Part shown: piece after piece, positions 56,901-64,000 of the stretch
Numbering within the stretch: the stretch's first letter is position 1
Layout: each line of letters opens with the position of its first letter
From: Bradysia coprophila
Lineage: Eukaryota > Arthropoda > Insecta > Diptera > Sciaridae
DNA length: 64,000 nt
Assembly (NCBI RefSeq): GCF_014529535.1
Contig: NW_023503493.1
Location: 16,276,001 to 16,340,000 of the forward strand
Reading direction: 5' to 3'
Notes under the pieces: model-generated
The model's database searches: none
Seen by the model: the letters and a program-made list of their open reading frames with translations, nothing else
What the model was told of the DNA's origin: nothing
Translations under genes and position numbers: made by a program

Positions 56901-59900
56901 AACGCCATCAGCAACTGAAAGCACAAGTACGATCCCAATCGAAACAACGCCATCAGTAACTGAAAGCACAAGTACTATTCCAGTCGAAACGACGCTATCA
57001 GTAACTGAAAGCACAATCACCATTCCAGTAGAAACATCGCCATCAGTAACTGAAAGCTCAAGCACTATTCCAGTAGAAACAACGCCATCAGTAACTGAAA
57101 CCACAATCACGATTCCAGTCGAAACATCGCCATCAGTAACTGAAATCACAAGCACAATTCCAGTCGAAACATCACCACCAATAACTGAAACCACAATCAG
57201 GATTCCAGTCGAAACATCGCCATCAGTAACTGAAACCACAAGCACTATTCCAGTCGAAACATCGCCTCCAATAACTCAAATCACAACAACTATTCCAGTC
57301 GAAACATCGTCGCCAATAACTGAAAGCACAAGTACTATTCCAGTCGAAACATCGCCATCAGTAACTGAAATCACAAGCACGATTCCAGTCGAAACATCGC
57401 CATCAGTAACTGAAAGCTCAAGCACTATTCCAGTCGAAACATCGCCACCAATAACTGAAAGCACAAGCATTATTCCAATCGAAACAACGCCATCAGTAAC
57501 TGAAAGCACAAGTACTATTACAGTTGAAACATCGACACCAATAACAGAAATCACAAGCACGATTCCAGTAGAAACGACGCCATCAGTAACTGAAAGCTCA
57601 AGCACTATTCCAGTCGAAACATCGCCACCAATAACTGAAAGCACAAGCACTATTCTAGTCGAAACATCGCCTCCAATAACTGAAACCACAATCACGATTC
57701 CAGTCGAAACATCGCCATCAGTAACTGAAATCACAAGCACGATTCCAGTCGAAACATCGCCTCCAATAACTCAAATCACAACAACTATTCCAGTCGAAAC
57801 ATCGTCACCAATAACTGAAAGCACAAGTACTATTCCAGTCGAAACATCGCCATCAGTAACTGAAATCACAAGCACGATTCCAGTCGAAACATCGCCATCA
57901 GTAACTGAAAGCTCAAGCACTATTCCAGTCGAAACATCGCCACCAATAACTGAAAGCACAAGCATTATTCCAATCGAAACAACGCCATCAGTAACTGAAA
58001 GCACAAGTACTATTACAGTTGAAACATCGACACCAATAACAGAAATCACAAGCACGATTCCGGTAGAAACGACGCCATCAGTAACTGAAAGCTCAAGCAC
58101 TATTCCAGTCGAAACATCGCCACCAATAACTGAAAGCACAAGCACTATTCTAGTCGAAACATCGCCTCCAATAACTGAAACCACAATCACGATTCCAGTC
58201 GAAACATCGCCATCAGTAACTGAAATCACAAGCACTATTCCAGTCGAAACATCGCCTCCAATAACTCAAATCACAACAACTATTCCAGTCGAAACATCGC
58301 CACCAATAACTGAAATCACAAACACTATTCCAGTCGAAACATCGCCATCAGTAACTGAAATCACAAGCACGATTCCAGTCGAAACATCGCCACCAATAAC
58401 TGAAAGCTCAAGTACTATTCCAGTCGAAACATCGCCTCCAATAACTCAAACCACAATCACGATTCCAGTCGAAACATCGCCATCAGTAACTGAAAGCTCA
58501 AGCACTATTCCAGTCGAAACATCGCCATCAGTAACTGAAATCACAAGCACTATTCCAGTCGAAACATCACCACCAATAACTCAAACCACAATAACGATTC
58601 CAGTCGAAACATCGCCATCAGTAACTGAAAGCTCAAGCACTATTCCAGTCGAAACATTGCCATCAGTAACTGAAAGCTCAAGCACTATTCCAGTCGAAAC
58701 ATCGCCACCAATAACTGAAAGCACAAGCACTATTCCAATCGAAACAACGCCATCAGTAACTGAAAGCACAAGTACTATTACAGTCGAAACATCGCCACCA
58801 ATAACAGAAATCACAAGCACGATTCCAGTAGAAACGACGCCATCAGTAACTGAAAGCTCAAGCACTATTCCAGTCGAAACATCGTCTCCAATAACTCAAA
58901 TAACAACAACTATTCCAGTCGAAACATCGCCACCAGTAACTGAAAGCACAAGTACTATTCCAGTCGAAACATCGCCATCAGTAACTGAACTCACAAGCAC
59001 GATTCCAGTCGAAACATCGCCACCAATAACTGAAAGCACAAGCACTATTAAAGTCGAAACATCGCCACCAATAACTGAAAGCACAAGCACTATTCCAATC
59101 GAAACAACGCCATCAGTAACTGAAAGCACAAGTACTATTACAGTCGAAACATCGCCACCAATAACAGAAATCACAAGCACGATTCCAGTAGAAACGACGC
59201 CATCAGTAACTGAAAGCTCAAGCACTATTCCAGTCGAAACATCGCCACCAATAACTGAAAGCACAAGCACTATTCCAGTCGAAACATCGCCTCCAATAAC
59301 TCAAATCACAACAACTATTCCAGTCGAAACATCGCCACCAATAACTGAAAGCACAAGTACTATTCCAGTCGAAACATCGTCATCAGTAACTGAACTCACA
59401 AGCACGATTCCAGTCGAAACATCGCCATCAGTAACTGAAAGCTCAAGTACTATTCCAGTCGAAATATCGCCACCAATAACAGAAATCACAAGCACGATTC
59501 CAGTAGAAACGACGCCATCAGTAACTGAAAGCTCAACAACTATTCCAGTCGAAACATCGCAACCAATAACTGAAAGCACAAGTACTATTCCAGTCGAAAC
59601 ATCGCCATCAGTAACTGAAAGCACAATCACTATTCCAGTCGAAACATCGCCTACAATAACTGAAATCACAAACACTATTCCAGTCGAAACATCGCCTCCA
59701 ATAACTCAAATCACAACAACTATTCCAGTCGAAACATCGCCACCAGTAACTGAAAGCACAAGTACTATTCCAGTCGAAACATCGCCATCAGTAACTGAAC
59801 TCACAAGCACGATTCCAGTCGAAACATCGCCACCAATAACTGAAAGCACAAGCACTATTCCAGTCGAAACATCGCCACCAATAACTGAAAGCACAAGCAC

Positions 59901-62900
59901 TATTCCAGTCGAAACATCGCCACCAATAACTGAAAGCACAAGCACTATTCCAATCGAAACAACGCCATCAGTAACTGAAAGCACAAGTACTATTACAGTC
60001 GAAACATCGCCACCAATAACAGAAATCACAAGCACGATTCCAGTAGATACGACGCCATCAGTAACTGAAAGCTCAAGCACTATTCCAGTCGAAACATCGC
60101 CACCAATAACTGAAACCACAAGCACTATTCCAGTCGAAACATCGCCTCCAATAACTCAAATCACAACAACTATTCCAGTCGAAACATCGCCACCAATAAC
60201 TGAAAGCCCAAGTACTATTCCAGTCGAAACATCGTCATCAGTAACTGAACTCACAAGCACGATTCCAGTCGAAACATCGCCATCAGTAACTGAAAGCTCA
60301 AGTACTATTCCAGTCGAAACATCGCAACCAATAACTGAAAGCACAAGCACTATTCCAATCGAAACAACGCCATCAGTAACTGAAAGTACAAGTACTATTA
60401 CAGTCGAAACATCGCCACCAATAACAGAAATGACAAGCACGATTCCAGTAGAAACGACGCCATCAGTAACTGAAAGCTCAAGCACTATTCCAGTCGAAAC
60501 ATCGCCACCAATAACTGAAAGCACAAGCACTATTCCAGTCGAAACATCGCCACCAATAACTGAAAGCACAAGCACTATTCCAGTCGAAACATCGCCACCA
60601 ATAACTGAAAGCACAAGCACTATTCCAATCGAAACAACGCCATCAGTAACTGAAAGCACAAGTACTATTACAGTCGAAACATCGCCACCAATAACAGAAA
60701 TCACAAGCACGATTCCAGTAGAAACGACGCCATCAGTAACTGAAAGCTCAAGCACTATTCCAGTCGAAACATCGCCACCAATAACTGAAAGCACAAGCAC
60801 TATTCCAGTCGAAACATCGCCTCCAATAACTCAAATCACAACAACTATTCCAGTCGAAACATCGCCACCAATAACTGAAAGCACAAGTACTATTCCAGTC
60901 GAAACATCGTCATCAGTAACTGAACTCACAAGCACGATTCCAGTCGAAACATCGCCATCAGTAACTGAATACTCAAGCACTATTCCAGTCGAAACATCGC
61001 CACCAATAACAGAAATCACAAGCACGATTCCAGTCGAAACATCGCCATCAGTAACTGAAAGCTCAAGCACTATTCCAGTCGAAACATCGCCACCAATAAC
61101 TGAAAGCACAAGCACTATTCCAATCGAAACAACGCCATCAGTAACTGAAAGCACAAGTACTATTAGAGTTGAAACATCGACACCAATAACAGAAATCACA
61201 AGCACGATTCCGGTAGAAACGACGCCATCAGTAACTGAAAGCTCAAGCACTATTCCAGTCGAAACATCGCCACCAATAACTGAAAGCACAAGCACTATTC
61301 CAATCGAAACAACGCCATCAGTAACTGAAAGCACAAGTACTATTACAGTCGAAACATCGCCACCAATAACAGAAATCACAAGCACGATTCCAGTAGAAAC
61401 GACGCCATCAGTAACTGAAAGCTCAAGCACTATTCCAGTCGAAACATCGCCACCAATAACTGAAAGCACAAGCACTATTCCAGTCGAAACATCGCCACCA
61501 ATAACTGAAAGCACAAGTACTATTCCAGTCGAAACATCGTCATCAGTAACTGAACTCACAAGCACGATTCCAGTCGAAACATCGCCATCAGTAACTGAAA
61601 GCTCAAGTACTATTCCAGTCGAAACATCGCCACCAATAACAGAAAGCATAAGCACTATTGCAATCGAAACAACGCCATCAGTAACTGAAAGCACAAGTAC
61701 TATTACAGTCGAAACATCGCCACCAATAACAGAAATCACAAGCACGATTCCAGTAGAAACGACGCCATCAGTAACTGAAAGCTCAACAACTATTCCAGTC
61801 GAAACAACGTCATCAATAACTGAAAGCACAAGTACTATTACAGTCGAAACATCGCCACCAATAACAGAAATGACAAGCACGATTCCAGTAGAAACGACGC
61901 CATCAGTAACTGAAAGCTCAAGCACTATTCCAGTCGAAACATCGCCACCAATAACTGAAACCACAAGCACTATTCCAGTCGAAACATCGCCTCCAATAAC
62001 TCAAATCACAACAACTATTCCAGTCGAAACATCGCCACCAATAACTGAAAGCACAAGTACTATTCCAGTCGAAACATCGCCATCAGTAACTGAAAGCACA
62101 ATCACTATTCCAGTCGAAACATCGCCTCCAATAACTGAAATCACAAACACTATTCCAGTCGAAACATCGCCATCAGTAACTGAAAGCACAAGCACTATTC
62201 CAGTCGAAGCATCACCACCAATAACTGAAACCTCAAGCACTATTCCAGTAGAAACAACACCATCAGTAACTGAAACAACAATCACGATTCCAGTCGAAAC
62301 ATCGCCACCAATAACTGAAATCACAAGCACTATTCCAGTCGAAACATCGCCTCCAATAACTGAAATCACAAACACAATTCCAGTCGAAACATCGACTCTA
62401 AAAACTGAAATAGCAAACACTATTCCAGTCGAAACTTCGCCATCAGTAACTGAAAGCTCAAGCACTATTCCAGTAGAAACAACGCTATCAGTAACTGAAA
62501 CCACAATCACGATTCCAGTCGAAACTTCGCCACCAATAACTGAAAGCATAAGTACTATTCCAGTCGAAACATCGCCATCAGTAACTGAAACCACAATCAC
62601 GATTCCAGTCGAAACATCGCCATCAGTAACTGAAATCACAAGCACTATTCCATTCGAAACATCACCACCAATAACTCAAACCACAATAACGATTCCAGTC
62701 GAAACATCGCCATCAGTAACTGAAAGCTCAAGCACTATTCCAGTTGAAACGACGCCACCAATAACTGAAAGTACAAACACTATTCCAGTCGAAACATCGC
62801 CACCAATAACTGAAAGCACAAGCACTATTCCAATCGAAACAACGCCATCAGTAACTGAAAGCACAAGTACTATTCCAGTAGAAACGACGCAATCAGTAAC

Positions 62901-64000
62901 TGAAAGCTCTAGCACTATTTCAGTAGAAACGACGCCATCAGTAACTGAAAGCTCAAGCACTATTACAGTCGAAACATCGCCGCCAATAACTGAAATCACA
63001 AACACAATTCCAGTAGAAACGATGCCATCAGTACCTCAAATAACAAGCACTATTCCCATCGAAACAACACCACCATTAACTGAAAGCACAAGTACTATTC
63101 CAGTCGAAACATCGCCATCAGTAACTGACAGCTCAAGCACTATTCCAATAGAAACAACGCCATTAGTAACTGAAAGTACTATTCCAGTTGAAACATCGGC
63201 ATCAGTAACTGATAGCAACAGTTCTAGTCCAGTGAAAACATCTACGTCTATATCTGAAACCACAAGTGATACTCCAGTGACAGTTGATATGAAATGTACA
63301 ACTGAGGGAGTTTTCCCTCATGTTCATGACTGCGGGAAATATTATCGCTGTATAAAGATATATGGGCTAGGGATGTATAAATATGACTTCACGTGTCCAG
63401 CAAACCACTTCTTTGATGCTACATCGGGTCAATGTTCGAAAGACAATACAGTTTGTAATGACAAAAGCACAACCGCTATTTCAGGGGAAACATCGCCGTC
63501 AGTAACTGAAAGCACCAGCTCTATTCCAGTTGAAACATCACCACCATTAACCGAAAGCACAAGCGCTATTCCAGTAAAAACAACGCCACCAATATTTGAA
63601 ACCACAAGTGATGTTCCAGCGAACGGTGATATGGAATGTAGTACTGCAGGAGTTTTCCCTCATGTTCATGACTGCAGAAAATATTATCGATGTGTAAAGA
63701 TATATGCGCTAGGGATGTATAAATATGACTTCACTTGTCCAGCAAACCACTTCTTTGATGCAATATCGGGTCAATGCACAAAAGACGAGAAAGTGTGCAA
63801 TAATAGAAAGTTCAAATGTAATGAGGAAGGGTTTTTCGCAGATCCATTTGATTCGACAGTGTTTTACTGGTGCATAAAGAGTCTGCTCGGTGGGTTTCAA
63901 CAGACACAACATGAATGTAACAAGGAAGAAATGTTTAATCCTGTCAGTAAACGCTGTGAAAAAGTAATCGATCATATGATCATGGTCTTTGAAGACTCTG
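50987..64000 (+). CDS. Giant secreted peritrophin-type mucin (3 exons seen, 3' end outside window)
   Basis: Exons 50987-51025, 51714-52017 and 52442->64000 join in phases 0 and 1. Exon 1 encodes METRILLLTTIIL; with exon 2 it forms a signal peptide ending near ...HLANIQA. Exon 2 holds a chitin-binding type-2-like domain (CKGKDFYC, LLCFDVYHNGQ, FGPLFCD, FEC). Exon 3 is open for 11.5 kb. It has about 240 copies of a 15-residue Ser/Thr/Pro repeat (consensus ETSPPITESTSTIPV, alternating with PSVTE forms), then three chitin-binding domains: CTTEGVFPHVHDCGKYYRC, a near-copy CSTAGVFPHVHDCRKYYRC, and CNEEGFFADPFDS with YWC. About 3,967 residues are visible. Such proteins coat the gut peritrophic matrix or other chitinous surfaces; the repeats should be heavily O-glycosylated. 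The acceptor TCAACAG at 52441 is weak in pyrimidines but is the one that keeps phase. Confidence 0.9.
52515..61245 (+). repeat. 4365-bp tandem duplication within the minisatellite (2 copies)
   Basis: The pattern of unit variants from about 52515 to 56880 recurs from about 56880 to 61245 at an offset of exactly 4365 bp, which is 97 units. Rare variants repeat at that spacing: the AGCACTATCCCAATC form at 52517 and 56882, the TACTCAAGC form near 56605 and 60970, and GATACGACGCC near 55681 and 60046. Copies differ at very few sites (for example GAAATATCG at 59461 versus GAAACATCG at 55096). Confidence 0.9.
52886..53875 (+). repeat. 495-bp higher-order block (11 units), two adjacent copies
   Basis: Blocks at about 52886-53380 and 53381-53875 have the same order of 11 unit variants, each opened by the ITQITTT form. 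The next blocks are 14, 9, 9, 10, 15 and 18 units long by the same marker. This shows unequal exchange in multi-unit steps. Confidence 0.8.

Larger units (their letters stand above)
52442..63240 (+). repeat. 45-bp minisatellite, about 240 units, inside the mucin exon
   Basis: The unit is GAAACATCGCCACCAATAAC plus TGAAAGCACAAGCACTATTC plus CAGTC. Because 45 is a multiple of three, every unit stays in frame. Variants alternate (ACG/ACA second codon; CCATCAGTA versus CCACCAATA; CCAATC versus CCAGTC). One unit near 63163-63198 is 36 bp, and the last few are the most diverged. The antisense strand is also open for long stretches, broken only where an ATAACTCAAATCACAACAAC variant places a stop. Confidence 0.95.

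Noticed and set aside
52422..63263. A dozen minus-strand open frames of 75-379 codons with repeated V/I/S/G-rich sequence
   Set aside because: They are the exact antisense of the mucin repeat and exist because the 45-bp unit is a multiple of three. The plus frame is open throughout, is flanked by chitin-binding domains and has splice and signal-peptide support.
1..64000. CRISPR arrays, operons, bacterial insertion sequences, viral genes
   Set aside because: Genes are spliced and eukaryotic, repeats are inverted or coding minisatellites without spacers, and no viral or bacterial protein is recognisable.

Overview
This window is a piece of an insect nuclear genome. It is AT-rich, has mostly short (55-70 bp) GT-AG introns and is densely packed with small inverted-repeat transposons. 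The gene set (kraken-type hydrolase, Hdd11-like Reeler proteins, peritrophin-type mucin, MSS51-like MYND protein) fits a dipteran, perhaps a nematoceran such as a fungus gnat. The order is inferred from gene content and genome style only; no species-diagnostic sequence was identified. The longest gene cannot be seen as one uninterrupted ATG-to-stop frame, and most others are spliced, so I built gene models from splice signals and phase agreement.

Layout. 1-14858 (minus): a signal-transducing NACHT/WD-repeat NTPase of the NWD1 type. Fourteen coding exons are visible, the 3' end is beyond the window, and a 9.3 kb first intron separates a lipid-anchor-type first exon. 14859-19985: intergenic DNA dominated by a 1.97 kb foldback transposon with an 8-bp target duplication. 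19986-21212 (plus): a three-finger C2H2 protein. 21714-24619 (plus): a kraken/SERHL-like alpha/beta hydrolase. 24750-27020: a cluster of six small inverted-repeat elements from four or five families. 27.1-36.4 kb (minus): a tandem duplication giving two secreted Reeler-domain (Hdd11/noduler-like) immune-type genes, each with a separate 5'UTR exon; one copy carries a transposon in its 3'UTR and the other shows the empty site. 39.5-41.4 kb: a hAT-like element with a foldback element nested inside. 41528-42993 (minus): an MSS51-like MYND protein. 44600-44836 (plus): a small secreted cysteine-rich peptide with a carboxypeptidase-inhibitor/beta-defensin-like cysteine pattern. 45.1-48.4 kb: more inverted repeats and a (CT)n tract. 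50987 to the window end (plus): a giant secreted mucin with one amino-terminal and three visible carboxy-terminal chitin-binding domains around about 240 copies of a 15-residue Ser/Thr/Pro repeat.

The genes do not form one pathway. A loose theme is barrier and defence biology: the peritrophic-type mucin, the two Reeler proteins, the cysteine-rich inhibitor-like peptide and possibly the NACHT/WD NTPase. The most striking feature is the mucin repeat, which has three levels: a 45-bp unit, higher-order blocks of 9-18 units, and a nearly identical 4365-bp tandem duplication. The second theme is the catalogue of non-autonomous transposons, several with exact target-site duplications that can be read directly.
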